Shown here: positions 1 to 9,220 of the stretch, piece after piece | How positions within the stretch are numbered: position 1 is the stretch's first letter | How the letters are laid out: each line of letters opens with the position of its first letter | NCBI RefSeq assembly: GCF_002741945.1 | Contig: NZ_MDVN01000024.1 | Coordinates: 248,001 to 312,000, forward strand | Direction of reading: 5' to 3' | DNA length: 64,000 bases | From: Gaetbulibacter sp. 4G1 | GTDB lineage: Bacteria > Bacteroidota > Bacteroidia > Flavobacteriales > Flavobacteriaceae | Notes under the pieces: model-generated | Database searches by the model: none | Seen by the model: only the letters and a program-made list of their open reading frames with translations | What the model was told of the DNA's origin: nothing | Translations under genes and position numbers: made by a program

Positions 1-428
1 ATATGGGATATGCAGAAAACGAGCAAATGATTGGAAAGAAAATCGATTATGTATTTATTGGTAGCTGTACTAATGGTAGAATTGAAGATTTTCGCGCTTT
101 TGCATCTATTGTTAAAGGAAGACAAAAGGCTGATAACGTAACAGCATGGTTAGTTCCAGGTTCGCATGTTGTAGAAGAAAAGATTAAAGAAGAAGGTTTA
201 CTAGATATTTTTGAAGATGCTGGTTTTGTTTTGAGAGAACCAGGATGTTCTGCTTGTTTAGCTATGAATGATGATAAAGTACCAGCTGGAAAATATGCAG
301 TAAGTACATCAAATAGAAACTTTGAAGGCAGACAAGGTCCTGGGTCGAGAACATTATTAGCTAGTCCACTAGTCGCAGCCGCAGCTGCAGTAACTGGGGT
401 AGTAACAGATCCAAGAGAATTACTTTAA
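1..428 (+). CDS. leuC: 3-isopropylmalate dehydratase large subunit, C-terminal part (5' end outside window)
   Basis: LeuC with LeuD isomerises 2-isopropylmalate to 3-isopropylmalate in cytoplasmic leucine synthesis, using a 4Fe-4S cluster. Only the last 141 or so residues are present. The visible cluster ligands are the Cys of GSCTNGR and the two Cys of [10 protein letters not shown], as in the aconitase superfamily. The reading frame is open to the window edge, so the ATG at base 3 is probably internal (the family is about 460 residues). leuD follows after 75 bases. Identity is firm; only the truncation limits it. Confidence 0.95.
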   Translation, partial: MGYAENEQMIGKKIDYVFIGSCTNGRIEDFRAFASIVKGRQKADNVTAWLVPGSHVVEEKIKEEGLLDIFEDAGFVLREPGCSACLAMNDDKVPAGKYAVSTSNRNFEGRQGPGSRTLLASPLVAAAAAVTGVVTDPRELL

Positions 429-503
429 AATAGCTATTAGCTAAAGAAACTTAATAATAAAACATGCCAATAGCCAAAAGCTAAAGGCCAAAAGCAAAAT
501 AAA
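429..503 (+). repeat. leuC-leuD spacer with degenerate short repeats
   Basis: The spacer is built from near-copies of a 9-10 base unit (AGCCAAAAGC, AGCTAAAGGCC, TAGCTATTAGCTA). I read this as slipped-strand, low-complexity spacer DNA inside an operon. No terminator hairpin is seen, so leuC and leuD are probably still co-transcribed. Confidence 0.45.
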
Positions 504-1100
504 ATGGCTTACGATAAATTTACAACTTTAACTAGTACTGCAGTTCCGTTACCAATTGAGAATGTAGACACAGATCAAATTATACCAGCACGTTTTTTAA
601 AAGCAACAACCCGTGACGGTTTCGGAGATAATTTATTCCGCGATTGGAGATACAATAGTGATAATACGCCAAAAGAGGATTTTATTTTAAACAATCCTAT
701 TTATAGTGGTAAAATATTAGTAGGAGGGATGAACTTTGGTTCTGGGTCTTCTAGAGAACATGCTGCATGGGCGGTTTACGATTATGGTTTTCGTTGTGTA
801 GTATCTAGTTTTTTTGCTGATATTTTTAAAAATAACTGTTTAAATATTGGTGTTTTACCAGTTCAAATTAGCCCAGAATTTTCTACAGAGATTTTTGAAG
901 CTATTTATGCCGATCCAAATACTGAATTAGAAGTAAACTTAGAAGCTCAAACAATTACCTTGTTGTCGTCTGGGACACAGGAATCGTTTGACATAAACGG
1001 ATATAAAAAAGGTAATATGCTAAATGGTTTTGATGATATTGACTATTTACAAAACATGAAAAGTGAGATAGAAACATTTACAGAATCTCGTCCTTTTTAA
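504..1100 (+). CDS. leuD: 3-isopropylmalate dehydratase small subunit
   Basis: This is the swivel-domain subunit of isopropylmalate isomerase, partner of LeuC. At 198 residues it has normal family length. The N-terminus has the family signature with VDTDQIIPARF near residue 21, and GSGSSREHAAWA near residue 79 is the conserved substrate-binding loop. It sits between leuC and the LeuA-family gene (3-base gap), consistent with one leucine transcript. Confidence 0.97.
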   Translation: MAYDKFTTLTSTAVPLPIENVDTDQIIPARFLKATTRDGFGDNLFRDWRYNSDNTPKEDFILNNPIYSGKILVGGMNFGSGSSREHAAWAVYDYGFRCVVSSFFADIFKNNCLNIGVLPVQISPEFSTEIFEAIYADPNTELEVNLEAQTITLLSSGTQESFDINGYKKGNMLNGFDDIDYLQNMKSEIETFTESRPF

Positions 1101-1103
1101 ACA

Positions 1104-2624
1104 ATGAGCGCTAGAAAAATAGAAATAATGGACACGACATTACGCGACGGTGAGCAAACCTCGAGTGTGTCGTTTTCTGCTTCTGAGAAATTAACCATAG
1201 CGAAACTTTTATTAGAAGAATTGAGAGTAGATCGTATTGAAATTGCATCAGCTAGAGTGTCAGAGGGTGAGCTTCAGGCTGTAAAAGATGTTACTGAATG
1301 GGCGGCTGAAAACGATTATTTAAATACGGTTGAAGTTTTAACTTTTGTTGATGATGGAGTATCTATCGATTGGATGATTGAAGCTGGAGCAAAGGTTCAA
1401 AACTTACTAACTAAAGGGTCATTAAACCATTTAACTCATCAACTTAAAAAAACTTCTAATCAGCACTTTAAGGAAATAAAAAAAGTTATTTCTATTGCTA
1501 GAAAAAATGACATTGAAACAAATATCTATTTAGAAGATTGGAGCAATGGTATGCGAAATTCTAAAGACTATGTTTTTGAGTTTTTAGAATTTTTGTCTAC
1601 ACAAAATGTCAGAAGAATTATGCTACCAGACACTTTAGGTGTTTTAACACCAAGAGAGTCTTATGAGTTCGTTTCAGAAATTAAGGTTAAATACCCAAAT
1701 TTACATTTTGATTTTCATGCGCATAATGATTATGATTTGGGTGTATCTAATGCTATGGAAGCCTTAAAGGCTGGAGCAGATGGATTACATTTAACAGTTA
1801 ATGGTATGGGAGAACGTGCAGGAAATGCACCAATGGCCAGCACGATTGCTGTAATTAACGATTTTATGCCAGATATTGAAGTAGGTGTAAATGAAAAGGT
1901 TTTATATACGGTAAGTAAATTAGTTGAGAACTTTTCTGGAATTATGATTCCTGCAAATAAGCCCGTAATAGGTGCCAATGTATTTACTCAAACCGCAGGT
2001 ATACATGCTGATGGGGATAATAAAAAGAATTTGTACTTCAGCGACTTGCTTCCTGAACGTTTTGGCAGAACTAGACAATATGCTTTAGGAAAATCTTCAG
2101 GTAAAGCAAACATTCAAAAGAATTTACAAGAGTTAGGACTTCAACTTAATGATGAAGATTTAAAGAAAGTAACACAACGTATTATAAAGTTAGGAGATAA
2201 AAAGCAAGTAGTTACCAAAGAAGATTTGCCTTATATTATTTCTGATGTTTTAGACCGAACATATGAAGAAAAAGTAAAAGTAAACTCTTATGTATTAACA
2301 CATTCAAAAGGGTTAAAACCTTCTACAACAGTTTCTATTACCATAAATAATGAAACTTTTGAAGAAAACGCACAAGGTGACGGTCAATTTGATGCTTTTA
2401 TGAATGCCATTAGAAATCTATTTAAAAAGAAAAAAATGGTACTCGCAGATTTGATTGACTATGCAGTGAGAATACCTCCTGGAAGCCATTCTGATGCTTT
2501 ATGCGAAACTATTATTACCTGGAAAAATTCAGAAAAGGAATTTAAAACGCGTGGATTAGATTCAGATCAAACAGTATCAGCAATTAAAGCCACTGAGAAA
2601 ATGCTAAATATTATTATTAATTAA
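1104..2624 (+). CDS. LeuA-family synthase (2-isopropylmalate synthase type, possibly citramalate synthase)
   Basis: This HMGL/DRE-TIM enzyme condenses acetyl-CoA with a 2-oxo acid. DTTLRDGEQ near residue 10 is the catalytic Arg/metal Asp motif, FHAHNDYDLG near residue 204 supplies the HxH metal ligands, and NGMGERAGNA near residue 232 is the GxGERxG motif. The C-terminal 110 or so residues look like the LeuA regulatory (dimer) domain. Its 506 residues and its place between leuD and leuB favour a leucine-pathway enzyme. Citramalate synthase (CimA-type, isoleucine route) has the same architecture and cannot be excluded by eye, so no symbol is given. Confidence 0.85.
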   Translation: MSARKIEIMDTTLRDGEQTSSVSFSASEKLTIAKLLLEELRVDRIEIASARVSEGELQAVKDVTEWAAENDYLNTVEVLTFVDDGVSIDWMIEAGAKVQNLLTKGSLNHLTHQLKKTSNQHFKEIKKVISIARKNDIETNIYLEDWSNGMRNSKDYVFEFLEFLSTQNVRRIMLPDTLGVLTPRESYEFVSEIKVKYPNLHFDFHAHNDYDLGVSNAMEALKAGADGLHLTVNGMGERAGNAPMASTIAVINDFMPDIEVGVNEKVLYTVSKLVENFSGIMIPANKPVIGANVFTQTAGIHADGDNKKNLYFSDLLPERFGRTRQYALGKSSGKANIQKNLQELGLQLNDEDLKKVTQRIIKLGDKKQVVTKEDLPYIISDVLDRTYEEKVKVNSYVLTHSKGLKPSTTVSITINNETFEENAQGDGQFDAFMNAIRNLFKKKKMVLADLIDYAVRIPPGSHSDALCETIITWKNSEKEFKTRGLDSDQTVSAIKATEKMLNIIIN

Positions 2625-2639
2625 GATTAAAATATAGAG

Positions 2640-3698
2640 ATGAAATTTAATATTGCCCTTTTAGCCGGAGACGGAATTGGACCAGAAGTTATAGATCAAG
2701 CCGTAAAGGTTAGTGATGCTGTTGCAAATAAATTTGGACATGAAATTACATGGAAACCAGCATTAACTGGTGCTGCAGCTATTGATGCAGTTGGAGAGCC
2801 TTATCCAGATGAAACTCATGACGTATGCGCAAATGCAGATGCTGTTTTATTTGGAGCCATAGGGCATCCAAAATTTGATAACGATCCTTCTGCTCAGGTT
2901 AGGCCAGAACAAGGACTGTTAAAAATGCGAAAAAAATTAGGATTGTTCGCTAATGTACGTCCAACTTTTACATTTCCTTCTTTGTTAGATAAATCTCCTT
3001 TAAAGCAAGAGCGTATCGAAGGTACTGATTTGGTGTTTTTACGTGAATTAACTGGTGGTATTTATTTTGGCGAAAAAGGAAGAAGAGATGATGGTGAAAC
3101 AGCTTACGATAATTGTGTTTATACAAGAGCAGAAGTACAACGTTTAGCTAAAAAGGGGTTTGAATTGGCTATGACTCGCTCAAAAAAGTTATGCTGTGTT
3201 GATAAAGCTAACGTATTAGAAACATCGCGTTTATGGAGAGAAACTGTTCAAGCGATGGAAAAAGATTATCCAGAAGTAGAAGTTAGCTACGAGTTTGTTG
3301 ATGCTGTAGCTATGCGTTTGGTACAGTGGCCTAACGAATATGATGTTTTGATTACAGAAAATTTATTTGGAGATATTTTAACTGATGAAGCTTCTGTTAT
3401 TTCTGGTTCTATGGGACTAATGCCTTCTGCCTCTATGGGAGCAGATATTGCATTATTTGAACCTATACATGGGTCATACCCTCAAGCTACTGGATTAAAT
3501 ATAGCTAACCCTATGGCAACTATTTTATCTGCGGCAATGATGTTTGAAACGGCTTTTAATTTGCCAGAAGAAGGCAAAGCAATTAGAGATGCTGTTAACA
3601 GAGCTTTAGCAGAAGGAATTGTAACAGAAGATTTAGCAGATGGTGGTAGGTCTTATGGAACAAAAGAAGTAGGGGATTGGCTTGCCTCTAATATTTAA
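2640..3698 (+). CDS. leuB: 3-isopropylmalate dehydrogenase
   Basis: LeuB oxidatively decarboxylates 3-isopropylmalate to 2-oxoisocaproate with NAD. Its 352 residues are normal. Visible landmarks are [11 protein letters not shown] at the N-terminus, the paired-Arg substrate region ([12 protein letters not shown]), [13 protein letters not shown] with the metal-binding Asp, and the C-terminal NAD-binding loop [12 protein letters not shown]. It is the last gene of the leucine cluster, 15 bases after the synthase, and a strong hairpin terminator follows. Confidence 0.97.
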   Translation: MKFNIALLAGDGIGPEVIDQAVKVSDAVANKFGHEITWKPALTGAAAIDAVGEPYPDETHDVCANADAVLFGAIGHPKFDNDPSAQVRPEQGLLKMRKKLGLFANVRPTFTFPSLLDKSPLKQERIEGTDLVFLRELTGGIYFGEKGRRDDGETAYDNCVYTRAEVQRLAKKGFELAMTRSKKLCCVDKANVLETSRLWRETVQAMEKDYPEVEVSYEFVDAVAMRLVQWPNEYDVLITENLFGDILTDEASVISGSMGLMPSASMGADIALFEPIHGSYPQATGLNIANPMATILSAAMMFETAFNLPEEGKAIRDAVNRALAEGIVTEDLADGGRSYGTKEVGDWLASNI

Positions 3699-3728
3699 AA
3701 AACAACAACTTATATAAGTGATTTTTAA

Positions 3729-3765
3729 AATGGATTTAGTAATTTTATACTAAATCCATTTTTTT
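3729..3765 (+). terminator. Rho-independent terminator after leuB
   Basis: A perfect 13-base inverted repeat (arms 3729-3741 and 3748-3760, arm AATGGATTTAGTA) encloses a 6-base loop and runs into seven T. It ends the leucine operon. Confidence 0.9.
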
Positions 3766-3805
3766 ATGGATACTATTTTCAGTATTAATTTTAAAAATAG
3801 AAATT

Positions 3806-5380
3806 ATGAAACTATTAAAAATTACAATACTGTCCCTTTTCTTTATCAATACCTATATTGTTAATTCTCAAAACATTGGAGATTTTACATCCATTGATCC
3901 TACTGTTGCTCAATCTGCTTCATTTGTAATATCATCAAGCCATACGTTTCAAAAAATTGGTGAAGTTGGAGACCCTTTAAGTGAAGGAGGTACTTTTAAG
4001 CCTAAACCAGACTTTACTGCTTATGTTCCTATAGCCAATAGCAGTACCAATGGTTATTTAAGTATAAATTCAGAAGGAAGTGCAGTTACAGATGGGGGTG
4101 GAGGTGTCATGGTTTTTGATATTAATTTTAATGCCACGACTGAATTATGGGAAAGTACAGCGTCAGAAGATCTAGATTTCTCTGGAGTTGGTGGTACAGC
4201 TGCCAATTGTTCTGGAACTGTAACGTCATGGGGAAATGTAATTTCTTGTGAAGAAGGTGTTGTTGGAGATATACTTGTTCCTGATGGCTATAACGATTTA
4301 GGTTGGAATGTTGAAATCAATCCTGCAACTAAAACAGTTGTAGGGAAACATTATGCCATGGGAAGTTTTGCTCATGAAAATGTAACGATTCATTCAAATG
4401 ATAGAACTGTTTATCAAGGTGCAGATTCTAATCCAGGTTATTTGTACAAATTTGTAGCAAACACAGCTCAAGATTTAAGCAGTGGGAATCTTTATGTTTT
4501 CAAAGGGTTAAAAAATGGTGTTGGTAGTTGGATTCTTTTAGATAATTCTACTCAATCTGAACAAAATTCAACATTAACGCAAAGTGGACCAGGAGATCAT
4601 GATGCAACAGTATTTAATGGTATTGAAGATGTAGAGATAGGACCAGATGGCATGGTATATTTTGCTGTAAAAGGAGAGGGAACTGTATATAGGTTTTCTG
4701 ATTCAGATGTTTTAGAAGCTACAGCATCTACTGTAACCATGGAAACATTTGTTGGAGGTGGTGCTAGCTACGATGTAAATGATGGATCTGGCACTACATC
4801 TGTTGCTTGGGGCAACGGAAATGATAACCTCGCGTTTGATGGTGACGGGAATTTATGGGTACTACAAGATAGTGGTAAAGGCTATATTTGGGTTGTTAAA
4901 AACGGGCACACACAAGCTAGTCCAGATGTTGAAATATTTGGCAGTACCCCAACAGGTTCTGAACCAACAGGGATTACTTTTACTCCAGATTATAAATATC
5001 TATTTCTGTCTATTCAGCATCCAGATGCAGGGAATATTGCAAATCAAGTAGATGCAGCAGGAAACACACTTAACTTTGATAAAGGAACATCTTTGGTTAT
5101 TGCTTTATCAGAAAACTTGGGCTCTCCATTATCTGTTGTGAACAAAGATTTAATCAAAGAATTTGAATTTTTTCCTAACCCTATAAAGTCAGATAAAGAT
5201 TTAATCATAAAAGGCAAACAAATTAATAACACAAAGCTGTATTCTTTACTAGGAGGGAAAATATTCGATATAGATTATAATGATGTAAATGAAGTTAAAT
5301 TAAATTTTAAAAATATTAGCCCTGGCTTATATTTAATTCAGATAAATAATAAAGAAACGTCTAAGCTGGTAATTAAGTAG
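3806..5380 (+). CDS. Secreted PhoX/DUF839-like protein with type IX sorting domain
   Basis: A signal peptide (MKLLKITILSLFFINTYIVNS) leads a beta-propeller-like region resembling the PhoX/DUF839 family (an alkaline phosphatase PhoX relative). Supporting segments are SWGNVISCEEG, GWNVEINPATK and FAHENVTIH. The last 75 or so residues form a T9SS type A sorting domain: FFPNP, then LYSLLGGKIF, and a final GLYLIQINNKE. The product is therefore probably exported and surface-attached or released. Phosphatase activity is an inference; calcium/iron ligands were not traced. The gene converges on the channel gene with only 5 bases between stops. Confidence 0.8.
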   Translation: MKLLKITILSLFFINTYIVNSQNIGDFTSIDPTVAQSASFVISSSHTFQKIGEVGDPLSEGGTFKPKPDFTAYVPIANSSTNGYLSINSEGSAVTDGGGGVMVFDINFNATTELWESTASEDLDFSGVGGTAANCSGTVTSWGNVISCEEGVVGDILVPDGYNDLGWNVEINPATKTVVGKHYAMGSFAHENVTIHSNDRTVYQGADSNPGYLYKFVANTAQDLSSGNLYVFKGLKNGVGSWILLDNSTQSEQNSTLTQSGPGDHDATVFNGIEDVEIGPDGMVYFAVKGEGTVYRFSDSDVLEATASTVTMETFVGGGASYDVNDGSGTTSVAWGNGNDNLAFDGDGNLWVLQDSGKGYIWVVKNGHTQASPDVEIFGSTPTGSEPTGITFTPDYKYLFLSIQHPDAGNIANQVDAAGNTLNFDKGTSLVIALSENLGSPLSVVNKDLIKEFEFFPNPIKSDKDLIIKGKQINNTKLYSLLGGKIFDIDYNDVNEVKLNFKNISPGLYLIQINNKETSKLVIK

Positions 5381-5385
5381 CCTTT

Positions 5386-6630
5386 TTAAGGGTTGAAAGA
5401 TGAATTGCTTGGTAATTCAAAAATTTCTAAATTGAAATAGGGCAGTGCCGCGATAAGGTGATCAAAAATGTCGGACATGATATATTCATAATTCTCCCAA
5501 CGTTTATCGCTGCTAAAGGCATATATTTCTAAAGGAACACCTTGAGTTGTTGGTGCTAACTGTCGTGCCATAATCATCATATCTTTATTAATAGCTGGGT
5601 GCTGATTCAAATATGAATCAATATACTTTCTAAAAACGCCAAGATTCGTTAAGTTTCTACCATTCAGCAAAAGTTTTTTGTTTGTATTATTAGCTGCATT
5701 ATAAGATTTAATATCGCTTTGACGTGCTTCTAAATATGATGAAATTAATTGAATACCTTTAAGCTTTTCAACTTCAGAATCAGTTAAATATTTGACTCCG
5801 TCTTGCTTAATAAATAAAGCCCTTTTAATGCGCCTTCCATCAGAACTTGTCATTCCTCTCCAATTTTTAAAAGAATCAGAGATTAGAGCATATGTTGGAA
5901 TTGTTGTTATGGTTTTATCAAAATTTTGAACTTTAACAGTAGCTAAGTTAATTTCAATAACGTCTCCATCTGCTCCATATTTTTCAAAAGTTATCCAATC
6001 TCCAATGCGCACCATGTCATTTATAGATACCTGAATACTAGCAACAAAGCCCAAAATTGTATCTTTAAAAACTAAGATCACAACAGCAGATATAGCTCCT
6101 AAGCCTGTAACAAACTTTAAAAAAGGTATATCGGTAATTATAGCAATTGCTGACATGAAACCTGCTAACCAAGCAAAAATCATGAACACCTGAATGTAAC
6201 TATCTATAGGCTTATCTTTTAAACGAGGTAAGGTTTTTAAGTAATCCTTTAATGTGTTTAATAAACTTCTAACAATCCAAAGTGTTAAAACAATAGCAAA
6301 AACTTGCAACCCTTTCTCAACTATATTTTCAAAAGAAGGAAAATCAAAAAAAACTATTGGAATAAATTCTAAAGCTATCAATAAAGGTATGATGTGGGCG
6401 ATATTCCTTGGGACTTTATTAGTGATTAAAATGTCGTCAAAATTAGTTTTTGTTTTACTTGCAAATTGTGTAAAAGTACCTCTAATCAATCTCCTAATAA
6501 TAAAATCGACAATAAATACAATAAGCAATAGCACAATTAATAGTGCCAACATATTTAAATATTTGGCAGTAATTTCTGAGGTGCCAACGGATACTAAATA
6601 GTCATAAAGCAAATGTTTATAATTATTCAT
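5386..6630 (-). CDS. MscS-family (YbdG-like) mechanosensitive channel
   Basis: This inner-membrane protein of 414 residues matches the length of the YbdG miniconductance channel group. Hydrophobic helices lie near residues 27-46, 80-100 and 105-125, with a pair near 145-190 forming the pore region (GLGAISAVVILVF). A beta domain follows (VRIGDWITFEKYGADGDV), then the YbdG-type GMTSSDGRRIKR signature near residue 265. Members relieve osmotic downshock. It abuts the DUF3817 gene (start directly after that stop), so the two are probably co-transcribed. Confidence 0.9.
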   Translation of the reverse strand: MNNYKHLLYDYLVSVGTSEITAKYLNMLALLIVLLLIVFIVDFIIRRLIRGTFTQFASKTKTNFDDILITNKVPRNIAHIIPLLIALEFIPIVFFDFPSFENIVEKGLQVFAIVLTLWIVRSLLNTLKDYLKTLPRLKDKPIDSYIQVFMIFAWLAGFMSAIAIITDIPFLKFVTGLGAISAVVILVFKDTILGFVASIQVSINDMVRIGDWITFEKYGADGDVIEINLATVKVQNFDKTITTIPTYALISDSFKNWRGMTSSDGRRIKRALFIKQDGVKYLTDSEVEKLKGIQLISSYLEARQSDIKSYNAANNTNKKLLLNGRNLTNLGVFRKYIDSYLNQHPAINKDMMIMARQLAPTTQGVPLEIYAFSSDKRWENYEYIMSDIFDHLIAALPYFNLEIFELPSNSSFNP

Positions 6631-6921
6631 TTATTTTACAGGTTTTAAATAATTTCTGTCTATATAAAATGTCCCAAACGGTATAATAGATGCTAAAAGC
6701 ACGATGATAAATTGTTTATTATTCCAAGAAAAATCTTTTTTGGAAACAAAAGCAAAAGCTATATAGGCTATAAACAAAATACCATGAGGCATTCCTAAAA
6801 GTTTAACATACTGAGGATCTTCAGCTAAATATTTAATAGGTGTAGCAATAAATAGTAAAAGGATATATGAAACACCCTCTAAAAGGGCAACAAGTCTGAA
6901 AATATTTATAAGAGAAAACAT
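6631..6921 (-). CDS. DUF3817 small membrane protein
   Basis: This 96-residue protein has about three hydrophobic helices. The N-terminal FRLVALLEGVSYILLLFIATP and the KLLGMPHGILFIAY segment are typical of DUF3817 (integral membrane family of unknown function). Its stop lies directly before the channel start, making a two-gene unit. Confidence 0.8.
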   Translation of the reverse strand: MFSLINIFRLVALLEGVSYILLLFIATPIKYLAEDPQYVKLLGMPHGILFIAYIAFAFVSKKDFSWNNKQFIIVLLASIIPFGTFYIDRNYLKPVK

Positions 6922-6937
6922 GAAAATTTAATTTCTG

Positions 6938-6945
6938 CAAAAGTA
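6938..6945 (-). promoter_or_regulatory. Possible -7 promoter element for the DUF3817-channel unit
   Basis: TACTTTTG on the minus strand fits the Bacteroidota -7 consensus TAnnTTTG, 17 bases before the start codon. No clear -33 TTTG is seen. Confidence 0.4.
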
Positions 6946-6984
6946 GAACAGAAATGGCTAAAAACCGTATGATTTTAGACTTTT

Positions 6985-7608
6985 TTAAATCGCGTTAAAA
7001 ATTATAAGTCCGTAAATAGCAAAGCGTAACAATCTTAATGAACCATATAATACAACATTCTTAAAAGGAAACTTAATAATTCCAGCTGCAATACATGAAA
7101 TAGAAAAGGGCAGAGGTAATAAAGCCCCAACAACAATTAAAAAGCCTCCCCATTTTTTTGAGTTTTTAAGCTGTTTTTCCATTTTTACTTCTAAGTAATT
7201 ATGAACCGACGGTATTTTAGTAATAGTTCTACCCATCCAATACGATAAAAGCCCACCCGTATATGATAAAATAGCCAAAAGGCTTAGATAAAACCAAGGG
7301 CTATACATTTTTCCGGCCCAAGCAATAAAAACTTCAGGTGGAACTAAGCCTAAAAGGGTTTCGGAAACAAAGAAAAAACTTAATACTCCAAAAGCAGGTA
7401 ATACTTCTGTAAGTCGAGTTAAAGCCGCATTAATATCAAAAAAGTGATTTATTACATAAATAGCAATTACTATAGCAATAATGTACGGTAAAGCTTTCTT
7501 TACAGCTTGCCATACAAATGTATAAAACCCTGTATACGAATAATACTGGTGTAGTAATTGTAAACGTGATTTACCAAACTTCGATTTTGGTTTTGTTTTC
7601 GGCTTCAT
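6985..7608 (-). CDS. VTT-domain (DedA/SNARE-associated) membrane protein
   Basis: This 207-residue inner-membrane protein starts with a basic segment (KPKTKPKSKFGKSR), followed by hydrophobic helices near residues 40-60, 72-95, 105-125, 153-175 and 185-205. The re-entrant-type segment ETLLGLVPPEVFIAWAG and the later GALLPLPFSISCIAAG fit the VTT/DedA family, whose members act in lipid flipping or membrane homeostasis. It is the last backbone gene before the repeat island. Confidence 0.8.
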   Translation of the reverse strand: MKPKTKPKSKFGKSRLQLLHQYYSYTGFYTFVWQAVKKALPYIIAIVIAIYVINHFFDINAALTRLTEVLPAFGVLSFFFVSETLLGLVPPEVFIAWAGKMYSPWFYLSLLAILSYTGGLLSYWMGRTITKIPSVHNYLEVKMEKQLKNSKKWGGFLIVVGALLPLPFSISCIAAGIIKFPFKNVVLYGSLRLLRFAIYGLIIFNAI

Positions 7609-7634
7609 TTTATCTTGATAAATTAAAGGGAAAG

Positions 7635-7642
7635 CAAATATA
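7635..7642 (-). promoter_or_regulatory. Possible -7 promoter element for the VTT gene
   Basis: TATATTTG on the minus strand matches TAnnTTTG, 27 bases before the start codon. A TTG lies 15 bases further upstream, shorter than the usual spacing. Confidence 0.4.
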
Positions 7643-7723
7643 CGATATGAGTATTTGCAAAAAAAACAATATTTATTAATTAGTTGTTAATTAACATCTT
7701 TTCAAGATAGTGGGTATACATTA

Positions 7724-8479
<756 letters not shown>

Positions 8480-8534
8480 GTTTGTGGGCATGCTTTTGGA
8501 TTGTTACCTTAGCTATTCGATAACTAACAAATTG

Positions 8535-8542
8535 TATCTTTG
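8535..8542 (+). promoter_or_regulatory. -7-like element directly before the JAB/RadC start codon
   Basis: TATCTTTG matches TAnnTTTG and ends four bases before the ATG at 8547, so transcription would begin at or next to the start codon. Confidence 0.4.
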
Positions 8543-8546
8543 ATAT

Positions 8547-9167
8547 ATGAATGTACGATTAACGAAGGAGCAAAAAATTAAGGTGCTCAACTCCAATGAT
8601 ATCTATGCCATCATGCAGCAGGTATTATTACGGGAAAATAAAATACGGAGAAACCAAGAGCATTTCTGGGTTGTGGGTCTGGACAACCAAAACAAGATAC
8701 TTTTTGTAGAACTCATTGGTCTTGGCGCTGTAAACCGTGTTAATGCAAACCCGCCAGATGTATTCCGTATGGGGATTTACAAACTGGCCGTAAAAATGAT
8801 ACTGGTACACAACCACCCTAGCGGTAATATTGAACCTTCTAATGAAGACAGGGACTTTACCGATAAGATGCTAAAGGTTGGAGCGCTTATAAACATTGAG
8901 GTTATAGACCATTTGGTGATTTCGGAAACCGACTACACAAGTTTTGGGGACAAAGGCATTATTAGAGAGTTGCAGGGCTCTGGACTGTTCGAGATTGTGG
9001 AACGTGAAAAGGAAGAGATTAAGGCTTGGAAACTACGTCTGGAACGTGAACGTGCTGTAAAAGCAAGAGATATTGAAATTGCATCTAAAATGAAGGATGA
9101 TGGTGTGGATATAGATATAATTAAAAAATATACTGGACTAACGAAGCCTGAGATTAAAAAACTGTAA
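8547..9167 (+). CDS. JAB-domain (RadC-like) protein with Rpn-type C-terminal tail
   Basis: Residues 15-150 are a RadC-like JAB/MPN domain with an intact JAMM metal site: Glu55, His88, His90, Ser98 and Asp101 (HxHx7SxxD). RadC-type proteins are common on mobile elements; their activity is unproven. Most small flavobacterial JAB proteins end near residue 150, whereas this one continues through a charged helix (residues 150-175) into IASKMKDDGVDIDIIKKYTG and then LTKPEIKKL, which resembles the C-terminal tail of Rpn-family (PD-(D/E)xK transposase-like) proteins. It is on the plus strand, opposite to its module neighbours, is flanked by R1 and an isolated repeat tail, and appears richer in G+C than the STAND gene. 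Confidence 0.85.
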   Translation: MNVRLTKEQKIKVLNSNDIYAIMQQVLLRENKIRRNQEHFWVVGLDNQNKILFVELIGLGAVNRVNANPPDVFRMGIYKLAVKMILVHNHPSGNIEPSNEDRDFTDKMLKVGALINIEVIDHLVISETDYTSFGDKGIIRELQGSGLFEIVEREKEEIKAWKLRLERERAVKARDIEIASKMKDDGVDIDIIKKYTGLTKPEIKKL

Positions 9168-9183
9168 GGCTAAGTGGCTCCCT

Positions 9184-9220
9184 TCTCTCCTATTATTTTA
9201 ACCAAAACTTTATGAAGTCA
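9184..9220 (+). repeat. Isolated repeat tail between the JAB and STAND genes
   Basis: CTCCTATTATTTTAACC then AAAACTTTATGAAG matches the tail block seen at the right end of R1, R2 and R4. The rest of the repeat is absent. The stop codon of the STAND gene (9210-9212) lies inside it. Confidence 0.7.
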
